This document shows positions 1 to 13,200 of a DNA stretch of 64,000 nt, in pieces. The translations under genes were made by a program, and so were the position numbers. The DNA is from Archegozetes longisetosus (Eukaryota > Arthropoda > Arachnida > Sarcoptiformes > Trhypochthoniidae): NCBI GenBank assembly GCA_018873245.2, contig JAEMBT020000003.1, positions 8,575,843-8,639,842 on the forward strand, given 5' to 3'. The notes under the pieces were generated by a model. That model was not told the origin of the DNA. It made no database searches and was given only the letters and a program-made list of their open reading frames with translations. Each line of letters opens with the position of its first letter. Within the stretch, counting starts at the first letter, position 1.

Positions 1-3000
1 GGTATCGTGTAATTGATAGGTCTTCCAGCACGTACTTTAATATTCTTAAGCGCTGACGTGTCAAGACTTGGCGCCAATTTTCTGGGTTTGCAAATGACTG
101 CTTCTGAAGCGTCGCTTGGGTCACTTGGTCCTGCTTTGTTGAGGGCAACAATTCTGAATTCATATTCTTCGCCTTCAGTCAGATTAGGGACTGTTCCTTT
201 AGTAGCATCTCCTCCGACCCGAAGCGCTTCTTCCCAGAATGGACTGCTTTTAGGTTTCTTTTCGATGATATATCCAGTAATAGGCGCTCCACCATCACGT
301 CGGGGAGGTTTCCACTCAAGATCTACGTGATCTTTGTCCCAATCCGTGACCTGAGGCGGCGCTGGTTTATCAGGCGCGTCGAATGGATTCTTAGCAATAA
401 TAGAATCTCTGCCCGTAAGCCATGGAGATTCACCTTCTTTATTGACTGCTTTGACTCTAAACTGGTATTCGTGATGATCAATAAGTTTATCGGCTCTAAT
501 CTTGTTATTAGCTGTCTCTCCGACTGGAACCCAACGACCAGTTTCGAGGTCTTTTTTCTCGCAAACATAATGTGATATTTCAGATCCGCCATCATCTTTG
601 GGCGGACTCCAGGACACAAGACATCCATCTTTAGTGATTTCAGTTATTCTCATATTTTCAGGTGCTTTCGGAACGTCAAGAACTGTTAGGTTAAGTTTGG
701 CGCTATCGGTTCCGTTAATATTAGTTGCGGTCAAAGTAAGAGTTCCCGAATCTCCTCGCTCTGCATTCTTGATAACGAGTTTGGTTTTATAATCTTCATT
801 AGTGATAGTCCATCGTGGAGTTCCTTCTATTGGTATTCCTTCGAGTGACCATTTCTTTGTTGGTGGTGGTTCACCAGAAACAGGAACCTCGATTTCTATG
901 TTTTTACCGGCTTTGACTTTGATATCTCTCATAGCATTCCTATCGATCTTTGGTGGAGCATTTTTAGCTCTAGCCGTATGTGTTCCAGTTGAGTCGGACG
1001 GCTCTCCCTGTCCTCCTTTATTGACTGCTCGAACTCTAAATTCGTATTGGTTTCCTTCTACCAAATCAGGAACTTTGCCAGTGGTTTCATTGCCAACCAC
1101 TTCAACGACAGGAACCCAATCAGGATTGTATTTGTCTTTCTTTTCAATGACATATCCAGTAATGGGTGATCCTCCGTCACTTACAGGTGCCTTCCATTTC
1201 AATTTGACAAAGTCTTTATCATAGTCTTCAATCACAGGAGTTCCCGGTTTTCCAGGTTCGTCGAATGGATTCTTTGCGATTATCTCCTTTTCTGCATTAA
1301 GTGGATCTGATTCTCCCTGTCGGTTAACCGCTTTCACGCGGAATTTGTATTTCTTTCCTGGCTGTAAACCTTTAACTTTAAGTTGTGTCTCGGGTCCGAT
1401 TGTATCCCCAGCCGGAGTCCAAGCTCCAGTCACAGGATCTTGTTTTTCGACCACATAGTGATCAACAGGTATTCCTCCGTCATCTTCTGGAGGTCTCCAT
1501 TTAAGAGTGCATCCCTCTGCGTGAACGTCCTCTATCTTGAGTGGTCCACCAGGAGGTGCTGGTCTGTCGAGAACTATTACTTCAACAGTAGCCTCATCTC
1601 TTCCGTTTTCGTTGACTGCAGTTATTGTGTAAGTTCCCGAATCTCCGCGTGTCGCTTGTCGTACATTCAGTTTTGTATTGTAGGGCTCGTTAACTAACTT
1701 GATTCTATCTCCAGGGCTAACTTTTTTGCCCTTAAGAGTCCATGTTATATCTGGTGGTGGTTCACCGATCACATTGACATCAAAGTTGAATCCTTGTCCT
1801 GCTTTTATTCTTACTTTTTGTAATGCACTCCTATCTATCTTTGGTGCCAATTTGCGAGGTTTAGTAATAACTGTTTTACTGGCATCTGATGGCTCTCCTG
1901 GTCCAGCTTTATTGACAGCTTTGACTCTGAACTCGTAGGGTTGGCCTTCATTCAGATTAGGAACAGTAGCCGTTGTCTTATCCCCGGGTACTTCCACTGC
2001 TTTCTCCCATTCTCCCCATTTGTCTTTCTTTTCAATGATATAACTAGTAATGGGAGCGCCGCCATCATTAGCAGGAGGTGTCCATTTAAGATCGACATGA
2101 TCTTTATCCCAATCAGTTGCTTCTGGTGTTCCGGGCTTTCCGGGTTCGTCTGTGAAAAGTATAGAAACATAGTTAAAATATCAAAAGGAACAGTTTTACA
2201 TGAAAACTCATCAAATTTCTCACCGAATGGATTCTTAGCGACAACTGGTTGTGTTGTCTCCAAAGGCTCTGATTCTCCCTCTTTATTAACTGCTGAGACT
2301 CTAAATTTATATTCTTTTCCAGGTGTAAGACCTGTCACTTCCATATTTGGTTCTTTGCATTTGCCGACTGGTACCCAAACACCAGTTTCGGTGTCTTGTT
2401 TCTCAACCACATATCCTTCTAAAGGCAATCCTCCGTCATCTTTGGGTCGTTTCCATTTCAATTTCAATCCTTCCTTATGAACGTCAGATACATCTAACGG
2501 TCCTTCAGGTTTGGTTGGCTTATCGATTACAAGTACATTGACTGATGCTTGATCTCTGCCCGAACTGTTGGACGCACTAATAGTATATCTTCCAGAATCT
2601 TCTCGTTTTGCATTGCGAGTTGTGAGTTTTGTGTTATAGTCTTCATTATCAATTTTGGTGTGGTCGTTGCCTTTCAAATTTTCGTCATTCAACTGCCAGG
2701 TCACAGTTGGCGGCGGCTCTCCGGTCACGTCAACATCAAATTTGATTGCTTGACCAACTCTTATGGTCACATCCTTTAGATTCTTGCGATCAATGCGTGG
2801 CGCCACTGAAAGCAATTTCAGATTATTTGAAAGTTTGAATAAAAAATTTTTTAAAGCGAAACACAATTTAGGAAAAACTTACAGAATCGCGGTTTAGCCA
2901 CAACTGATTTGGACGCATCACTTGGTTCTCCTGGGCCTGCCTTGTTGACTGCAGTGACGCGGAATTCGTATTCCTTTCCTTCTTCGAGATAAGGAGCCGT

Positions 3001-4225
3001 TCCTTTAGTCTGATCACCTGGAACTTCAGCTGCTTTTTCCCATCTTGGAGATCCCTTTTCTTTTTTCTCGATAATATAACTAGTAATTGGAGCGCCGCCA
3101 TCATTATCAGGTGGTGTCCATTTGAGATCGACGTGATCACGATTCCAGTCGGTAGCTTCTGGTCTACCAGGTTGTCCTGGGGCGTTAAATGGATCTTTAG
3201 CTACAATCGGACCCAAAGTTTCGAGTGGTTCTGATTCTCCCTCTTTGTTGACTGCCTTAACTCTAAACGAATATTGTTTTCCAGGCGTCAGTCCATTAAC
3301 TTCTGCCTCTGGAATATGTGTTTTTGCTACTGGAACCCAAGAACCGGTGTCTGGATCTAGTTTTTCAACAATATATCCCTCGATTGGTTCTCCGCCGTCG
3401 TCTTTGGGTTTATTCCATTTCAAATTGCATCCATCTTTTCTTATATCATTCACTTCTAGCGGTCCCTCAGGTTTTCCAGGTTTAGAAACAACAGTCACCT
3501 CTACTTCTGCCTCATCTCTTCCCCATTGGTTAGTGGCTATTATGTGATAAATAGCTGAATCCTTTCGCTCTGCTTTGTCACAAATAAGTTTTGTATTGTA
3601 TGGTTTGTTTTCAATGTAAAGAGTCGGTCGTTCAACAACCGCCTTATCTTTGATTTTCCAGACAATGTCCGGCGGAGGTTCTCCTTTAACATTAACATCG
3701 AATGAGAACACTTGACCGGCTTTTATAGAAACTGGTTTCAGATTTCTTCTGTCAATTTTGGGCGCAAGTTTTCGTGGCTTAACGAGTACTGGTTTGGATG
3801 CTTCGCTGGCCTCTCCCGGTCCAGCCGCGTTTACAGCCTTAACTCTGAACTGATAAGTTTCTCCTTCAACAAGATCTGGAACTCTAGCTTTTGTTTCGTC
3901 GCCGTCCACGACTGCTGCTTTGACCCAACGCGGGCTATCTTTTTCTTTCTTTTCGATGATATATCCAGTAATGGGTGCGCCGCCATCTTTGATCGGTCTC
4001 TCCCATTTGAGATCGACATGATCCTTATCATAATCTGTCATTTCAGGTGTTCCGGGAGCGCCTGGAGGGTCAAACGGATTCTTCGCAAGAGTCGGTTTCA
4101 ATGTTTCTAAAGGTTCTGACTCTCCCTCGGCGTTAACGGCTTTCACACGGAATTTGTATTCCTTTCCAGGCTCTAAGTTACTGACCGCTATTTCAGGTCT
4201 TGTCGTAGAGCCGACAGGAACCCAT
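1..4225 (-). other. bt: Twitchin exons encoding supermodules 8 to 12
   Basis: Exon 4225-2883 completes FnIII-1 of module 8 (RWVPVGS...), its FnIII-2 and Ig, and both FnIIIs of module 9. Exon 2805-2224 gives the module-9 Ig (LAPRIDRKNLK) and FnIII-1 of module 10. The exon starting at 2149 gives the rest of module 10, modules 11 and 12, and runs off the window edge inside the module-12 Ig (LAPSLDTSALK). Introns are 77 bp (2806-2882) and 74 bp (2150-2223), with donors GTAAGT and GTGAGA. The FnIII of module 12 starting VPKAPENMRI is the most divergent in the set. Confidence 0.95.
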
Positions 4226-7200
4226 CTATTATCGAGATATTTTTAAATAAAAATTTTCAAACTCTAACTTTATAGATTAACGAATGAGTTTTTACATACC
4301 TTCCGGTTTCTGTGTCTTGTTTTTCGACGAAATAGTTCTCAATAGGCACTCCTCCATCATCTTTAGGTTCTTTCCATTTCAATTTGCATCCCTCTGCGTG
4401 AACGTCAGACACTTCAAGCGGTCCTTCAGGTGGCGATGGCTTATCGAGGACTGTCACTTTAACAAATGCTTCATCTGATCCCGAAGGATTTTCGGCAGTA
4501 ATCTTATAAACTCCAGTATCAGCTCTCTCTGCATCATTAACTGTCAATTTTGTCCTATAGGGTTCATTTTCTACTGAATGATGTGCTCCATTTTTAAGTT
4601 GAGCATCATTTGCAAACCATAAAGTCTTCGGCGGCGGTTCGCCTGTTACTTTGACATCAAATTTCAACGATTGTCCGGCATGTAAGACAATGTCTTTAAG
4701 CGAAGATCTGTCTATTTTTGGTGCTAGATTCCTTGGTTTGGCAGTAACACTATCACTAGCATCACTTGGATTTCCAGGACCTGCTTTATTGACAGCCCTA
4801 ACACGGAACTGATATTCCATACCCTCAATAAGGTCTGGAACTCTAGCCTCACATTTATCTCCAATAATTTCGGCTGCTTTTTGCCATTTAGTGCTGTATT
4901 TGTCTTTCTTTTCAATGATATAACTAGTAATGGGAGCGCCGCCATCACTCTCTGGTGGCTTCCAAACCAGATCGACGTGATGTTTGTCCCAATCCTTAGC
5001 CGATGGCTTTCCTGGTTTTCCGGGTTCGTCGAATGGGTTCTTTGCGACCACCGGTTTATCGGCTTCAAGCGGTTCTGATTCTCCTTCAGCGTTGACGGCT
5101 TTGACTCTAAACTTATATTCCTTTCCTGGAATGAGGCCAGCGATATCTGCCTCAGTGTCTCTAACAGTGGCAACTGGAACCCATCTTCCAGTTTCGGTAT
5201 CCATCTTTTCAACTAGATAGTTAGAAATAGGTTCTCCACCATCATCTTCGGGTTTATCCCATTTCAATTTACATCCTTCTGCGTGAACGTCATTCACTTG
5301 CAACGGACCCTTTGGTTTACCTGGTTTACTCAACACCTTGATCTCAACGGTTGCCTCATCTGTTCCGAACTCATTTCGCGCAAATATAACATAATTTCCT
5401 GTATCTTTTCTCTTAGATTTAGATAGTATGAATAAAGTATGATTCGGTTCGTTATCAATTTTATGGTGCTCTCCATTTTGAAGTTTCTCTCCATTAAAAC
5501 TCCATTCGATAGTCGGCGGCGGTTCACCCTTTACGTCAACGTCAAACTTGACGGGTTGACCGCTTCTTATGGTAACAGTTTTCAAATTTGTTCTGTCAAT
5601 AACTGGCGCTAATCTTCTAGGCTTAGCGATGACAGATCGCGACGCATCGCTCGGTTCACTCGGTCCCGCCTTATTCACTGCCATTACTCTAAACTCATAT
5701 TCTTCTCCTTCTTCTAGGTCAGGTACAGTTGCACTCGTGTCAGGAGTTGATAGAGTTTTAGCCTTATGCCATTTATGCGTTCCTTTTTTGCGTTTCTCAA
5801 TTATGTATCCTGTAATCGGTGCCCCGCCGTCCGATTCCGGTGGTGTCCATTTCAAATCCACATGATCTTTATCCCAATCGGTCGGTTCGGGTCTTCCTGG
5901 TTTTCCAGGTTCATCGAATGGATTCTTGGCGACTGTTGAGTGGTCTGTTTCGAGTTCATCAGAATCTCCTTCTTTGTTAACCGCTCGAACTCTGAATTTG
6001 TATTTCTTTCCGGGTATCAAATTCGAAACTTCAAGTGAAGGTTCTTTCGATTTACCGCATGGAACCCAACGACCAGTTTCCTCATCCATTTTCTCGACTT
6101 CATAACACTCGATAGGAGTTCCGCCATCGTCGTCGGGTGGCTTCCATTTGAGTTTACAGCCCTCTTTGTGAACATCACTTACTTCTAGAGGACCTTTAGG
6201 TGTGGATGGTTTTCCGAGAACGTTGATCTCAACGGTTGCCTCATCGCTACCAACACTATTGGATGCAACAATAGTGTAAATTCCATTTTCCTTACGTGTG
6301 GCTCTCATTAAATTGAATTTTGTGTTATAGTCAACGTTATCGATTAAATAGGTATCTCCTGATGTAAGTTCTTGGTCCTTGAACTTCCAAACAGTCTTTG
6401 GTGGCGGCTCACCGATAACGTCAACATCAAAGGTGACCATTTGTCCGACTTTTACGGTAATCGGTCTCAAATTTGTTCTGTCTATTCTTGGTTTCAAGAA
6501 TCGAGGTTTTACCAAATGAGGAGCAGTTGCTTCAGAAGGAGCACCTGGACCAGCCTTATTCACAGCTCGGACTCTGAATTCATATTTGTCTCCCTCATTA
6601 AGTCCAGTCACTTTTCCTTGACATATATTTCCGTGGATTTCAGCTGCCGGTACGAAATCGTGGCCGTATTTGTCTTTTTTCTCAATAATATATCCAGTAA
6701 TGGGTGCGCCGCCGTCTCGAATAGGTGGCTCCCATTTTAGTTGAACGAAATCCTTGTCATAGTCTTCAATAACCGGCAAACCTGGAGGTCCGGGTTCGTC
6801 GAATGGGTTCTTCGCAAGTGTTGAGCGATCAGTTTCTAGTGGATCAGAATCTCCCTCATTATTGACTGCTTTGACTCTGAACTCATATCTTTTTCCGGGT
6901 TCGAGTCCTTTAATTTCAGCTTTAGTCGTATCAGCTGCAACTTTAGCCGCTGGAACCCATTTTCCAGTTGCCGTGTCTTTCTTTTCAATGATATAGTTAT
7001 CAATGGGAACTCCTCCATCATCTTTGGGTGGACTCCATTCAAGAGTACATCCATTGGCGTGAACATCACTCACGTCTAGCGGTCCCTCTGGTTTTCCTGG
7101 TCTGTCCAGTACATTAATCTCGACCTCCGCTTCGTCTTTTCCGGAGTCATTTTGAGCCACTATCTTATATTTACCGCTTTTAGCGCGAGTCATATTTTTC

Positions 7201-10200
7201 ATTTGAATATGTGATTCATAGTCAGGGTTTTCAATCCTAGTGTTAGCATCAGCTTCGACTGGTTTGCCAGCAAAAATCCATGTCACTTTTGGAGGCGGTT
7301 CACCGCTCACTTCAACATCTAATTTAGCCGTATTTCCTGCTTTGATAGTGATTGGTTGCAAATTGTCTCTATTAATCTTTGGCGCCAAATATCGCTCTTT
7401 GGCGATGTGAGGTTTGGTCGATTGACTCGGTTCTCCCGGTCCAGCTTTATTGACGGCTCTGACACGGAATTGGTATTGTTTTCCTTTCTCGAGTCCTTCA
7501 ACTTTTGCTTCTGGTTTAGGAGAATTAGTTTCAAGAACTGGTTCCCAACTGCTGCTTGTTTTTTCTTTCTTCTCAATGACATATCCAGTAATAGGTGCGC
7601 CACCATCGTCTTTCGGTGGTGTCCACTTGAGATCGACATGTTTTTCACTCCAATCAGCAATTTCTGGTACACCGGGAGGTCCAGCGGCTTCATATGGATT
7701 CTTAGCTAATACTGGTTCAGTTGTGACTAATGGCTCTGACTCTCCTTCAGAGTTGATAGCTTTAACTCTGAACTGATAGAACTTTCCTGGTGTAAGACCA
7801 GTCACTTCAAAACTGGTGGCATCTTTGTCTGCTTTGCCGCATGGCACCCAATTGCCAGTCAATGGATCCAATTTTTCGATAGCATAACCTGAAATAGGTT
7901 TTCCACCATCGTCTTCGGGTTTTTGCCAGTGAAGGTTACATCCTTTGGCATGTACTTCAGTCACTTTGAGAGGACCTTTAGGTTTAGAAGGTGCGGCCAA
8001 GACACAGATCTCGACCTCTGCCTCATCTTTTCCAACTTCGTTGACAGCAGTTATTACATATTTTCCGGTATGCTTACGTTGAGCATCATTTATAGTGAAT
8101 TTGGTATTATAGTCAACGTTCACAATTTCGTAGTGTTCGTCATGTCGCACCACATTGTCCGCCAGTTTCCATGTGATGGTTGGCGGTGGTTCACCTCTTA
8201 CGTTCACATCAAGCTTAATCTGTTTTCCTCTCTTGACAGTAACCATTTCTAAATTGGTTCTATCAATATATGGCTTGAGTCTGCGGTGTTTGACGACATG
8301 CATCTTTGTCGCATCGCTAGGTTCACTCGGACCCGCTTTGTTGACTGCAATAACTCGGAACTGGACTTCTGATCTCTCTTTCAAGTCAGTCACTTTTCCT
8401 TCAGTTATAGTTCCGGGGACTTCAGCTGCTTTTTCCCAGTTGAAGGCTAGCTTTTCCTTCTTCTCAATGATATACTTTTCAATGGGTGCCCCGCCATCGC
8501 TCTTAGGCTTCTCCCATTTCAAGTCCACACTTGTATTGTTGTATTCGACGATTTCAGGAGTGCCCGGCTTTGACGGTTCGTCGTATGGGTTTTTGGCAAT
8601 AATTGGTTCCAAAGTGGTTAATGGTTCAGACTCTCCCTCATCATTAATAGCTGTAACGCGGAATAAGTATTCCTTGCCAGGTGTGAGTCCGGTCACATCA
8701 AACTCTGGTTTATCAGTCTTTCCACATCGAGTCCATCTTCCAGTTTCTTTATCGAACTTTTCGACCTCATATTGTTTGACGGGAGTTCCGCCATCATCTT
8801 TAGGTTTCTTCCATTTCAATTTGCAACCTTCTTTATGTATTTCAGATACTTCGAGCGGACCCTCAGGTTTGGAAGGAGACGCCAGTACTGTCAGTTCAAC
8901 CACAACAGAGTCAGATCCCGATCTGTTCGTTGCAGTAATTGTATATTTTCCTGACTGTTTTCGTGTTGCTTTAGTAATACTGATATCTGAGTGATAGTCT
9001 CTATTCTCAATCTTAATATGATCATCATCTGATAATTTTGTCTGAGCATCACCGAAAGTCCACGTGACTGTTGGCGGCGGCTCTCCTCTTATATCGACTT
9101 CATATTTATGCGAACGGCCGGCTTTTATAATGATGCTTTTAAGATTAGTTCTGTCTATATATGGTTTCAAGTTGCGATGTTTGACAATGTGTGGTTCAGT
9201 GGCATCGCTCGGCTCACTCGGACCCGCCAGATTCACGGCTCTAACTCGGAATTGAACCGAACTGTTCTCTTTTAAGTTCGGAACTCTTGCCTCACATTTT
9301 GCATCTTCAGTTTTGAGAACTTCTTTCCATTCACTGCTGAATTTGTCTTTCATTTCGATGATATATCTCTCAATTGGTTTTCCACCATCTTTCTCAGGAG
9401 GAGCCCATTTGAGATCAACTCTTGTATTGTCATAATCAACAATTTCAGGTTTTCCGGGTTTACTTGGCTCGTCGTATGGGTTCTTAGCAACGAAAGGCTG
9501 ATCGAGTTCCAGAGGATCAGATTCTCCTTCTTTGTTGATTGCCTTAACCCTAAACTTGTATTTCTTTCCTTTAGTAAGTCCTTCACATTTAAAGCTCTCA
9601 GCATTAGGTCCGACTTCACCGCACGGAACCCAACGACCACTATCCATATCCATTTTCTCAATCAAGTATCCTTTAAGTTCAGAACCACCCATATCTTTCG
9701 GTTTCTTCCATTTGATTTTAGCAGATTCTGCTCTAACATCTTCGAGCACTAGTGGACCTTCGGGTGGTGTCGGCTTATCGAGTACTACGACATCAGCGGT
9801 TGCACTGACCGAACCTGAACTGTTAGTCAGGGTGAGACGGAATTTACCGGAATCACCTCTGACTGCTTGTCTGATTATCAGTAAAGTACTTTTGGGTGTA
9901 TTTTCAATAGTAATTCTAGTGCCATTTGCCTTAATTTCACTTCCATTGTTATCCCACAAAACTTCAGGCGGTGGTTCGCCACCAAATTGAATGTCGTACT
10001 TAATTATCGCTCCTTTCTTTACGATTATATTTTTCAGGTCGTCTCCAATAATAAACGGCTTAACAAATCTAGCCTTCACTATAACATTCTTCGTTGGATC
10101 ACTTGGTTCTCCCGGACCTGCTTTGTTGACGGCACGAACCCTGAACTGGTACTGCATGCCTTCCTTAACAGCAGTCACTCTGCCCTTCAGTTGATCAGCG

Positions 10201-13200
10201 GGCACTTCAAGAGCCGGCACCCAGTCGGGAGAGAATTTGTCTTTCGATTCGATTATGTATTTCTCAATAGGCGCTCCGCCATCCTTTTCAGGGGCTTTCC
10301 ATTTGAGATCGACGTGATCTTTATCCCAATCAACCACTTCTACATCTTGTGGTTTTGATGGTTCGTCGTATGGATCCCTGGCTAATGTAGTTTTCGGTGC
10401 ATTTAATGGCTCTGAAGCGCCCTTTTTGTTGACAGCCCTAACACGGAATTTGTACTCCTTCTTATGAACTAGATCTGTGACATCAATCTTGCACTGTTCA
10501 GTTGTGCCCACTTCAGTCCAGCCTCCCCTTACAGCTAAGTCTTGTCGTTCGACCACATAATGCAATAGAGGCAGTCCTCCTGTATCTTTGCATGGTTTCC
10601 ACGAGAGCTTACATCTGTCTCTGAACACATCGAACACTTCAAGTGGTCCTTCTGGTGGTGATGGTACGTCTACAAAGTTTATTTTGATTGGAGTTTTTGC
10701 TTCTCCCTGAGAGTTAGATAAACTGAATTCGTAGCCACCCGAACTTTCTCTCGTCGGCTTTTTAAATGTTATGACAATCTTATCTTCTTTTACAACAATG
10801 TCAACATCTTTCGGAGAAACTGGTTGACCATCTCGCGTTAATTTAGACAAAACATCCGAAGTTCGTATTCCGCTAACTGTTAAAGAAATCGAGTGATAGA
10901 TTTAGAGGAATGACAAGCTAGTTGAAGTTTAAATGAATTTTAAGTTTTACTTTTATATGGAATTTCTATAGAGAACGGACGTCCTGCGTCTGCCTGAAAA
11001 TCAGTTTTGTCTAAGAAGAATTCTGGTTTCTTTTCCGCTTCTTTCACGTCTACTTTACAGCTACATTTCATATCTTTTGTTTTGACAGAGTATTCTCCGA
11101 TATCATCGAGTTGTGCGTTCGAAATGACTAGTTGTTGCCGACCATCTTCATGGTATTTAAACGATATTCTAATAGAAAAGTAGATAATTTGTTAAGAAAC
11201 AAACTCCAAAACATTTAGCGTAGAATCAACAACGAAGACTTGCCTATCGTTTGGCTTAATTTCTTCTCCATTCTTATACCACTTTATGGGTGCTTTCTTT
11301 TCAAGCATTTCAACTTCTAATACAATTTCTTCTCTTTCTAATACTGTTTTGTCTTGTAATTTCTTTCTGAATTTATTCGCCGCTAAAACGTAATTAGTTC
11401 AAATCAATATATGTTACCATTCAATTATAAATAAATCTCTAACACATTAACACTTTTTCAAAAGTGTTTAAACCAAGTAAATCAAACTTACGTTCAACGA
11501 GGATCTCGCACTCAGTTGTGTCTGCATTTGTTTTGCAGGTGTACTTTCCTTCATCAGTGACTTTTGCTTTTTTAATAACAAGTCTTCGCTTTCTTCCGTC
11601 TGCGATAATATCCAATTTCTTAGGAACGGCTGTTATTTCTTTTCCATCTTTGTACCAGGTTACTTTTGCGTCCCAATCATCGACCTCGCAGTCCAAAGTC
11701 ATGGTTTCGTTTTCAACAGTTCTGTGACTCATAAGAGGTTTAACAAAAATGAATTGTCGATCAGTACAGGTCAACTTAGTTTTGGTCTGTTCTTCAGAAC
11801 TGATTCGACAGGAGTACTCATCAGTGTCATCGATAGTGCAGTCTTGAATTCTCAATATTTTCTTTCCGAAGGTGTCCTGTTCTATAATATACTTATCACT
11901 GGGCTCAATCTTTTGGTCTCCTTTGTACCACTTGACGGGTGCCTTATAGTGGTTGCACGTGCACTCAAGCACTGCTTCCCTGCCAGTGTATTGTTCGTAG
12001 CGTTTTTGCAAAGGTTTAGTGAATTTATAGACCGGGTCCGGTTTGTCTACTTCGAGCATAGCTGAGCATGAAGTCTCCAAACACTGACATTTATACTGAC
12101 CCGCATCTTCCATTCTTGGTTCGTTTATCTCCAGTACGTGTAAGTCTCCAGTACTAGTTTGTTTAAACTTTTTGCCTATAAACAACTCTTGTCTACCTTT
12201 AAACCATTTGGCTTTGATGCCTGATTTAGAGAACACGCACTCAAAGCGCGCCACTTTGTCTTTTCCTTCTTTTACATGTTGGTCTTGCAATGGTTTGATA
12301 AACATGTCTGGTTTCTAGAGTAGAATTTGATGCAAGCGTTTTATAATCAATTAGTCTAATGTTAATTTACTCTTAATATATAGGTATTAAAGTCATGCAC
12401 AAATCCATTATTAGAATTTAGGAATGGAGGCAACTTTCGAGGGGGAGGAAGGGGTATATTTTTCTTCAATGGATAGGACTTCAGGGGAAGGGTTAACAAA
12501 TGGCAGTTTCAACATGGAAAACATTGAAAATATGTTCATTAATGTGATGTAGCTAATACGACAATTGCTAAATAATGTTGACATTTAAGTAGCTCTCGAG
12601 TATTAGTTAATGACAAAAATGCGACCGATATTAGCTACATCACTAATGAAAACTTGGACATAGAATGGCAGATACTCTTTTGACAAGTATTGACTTTGCG
12701 ATACAATCATTTCTGCCAACTATTTGATTCCAAGAGAATTTGTACATAAAACACATATTGAAAGCTTCGTTACATCTGCTGCATAGATTACATATGTCTT
12801 AAGCAATTGCGACAATTGCAGCCCTCATCCAAACCACAATAAGCAATAACTCAATCGGTTATCAAACCTGACGTTGTCTTTTGACTGCTTGCAGTGTTGG
12901 CCAGTCAGGTATTAGGTCTGCAAGAGATGGTTTCCTAGTATTGAGAGGGCTCGGGGCCCGAAGTGATTGTGATTGTTCGCTTTGGTCCTTTTGTTTAAAT
13001 TTGCGCAAATATCAGTTTGAGTGTTAAATTTGTCACATTCAACACATTGAGGAACATTTGGAGATGTGAGCCCATTGTTAACACAATTAGAGGGCCGGAT
13101 ACAAAAATGTGAACAAAGAAAAAGCCCAATTGATAACATTAAGCAATACTACTGTTAAGTCTAATTCTAGTACTAATAAGTTATTTTACTACTTGCAAAT

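Noticed and set aside
323..628. Many medium-length frames overlapping the twitchin exons on both strands (for example 8155-8994 plus)
   Set aside because: They are shadow frames of the periodic Fn/Ig coding sequence and show the mirrored repeat pattern without domain sense of their own.
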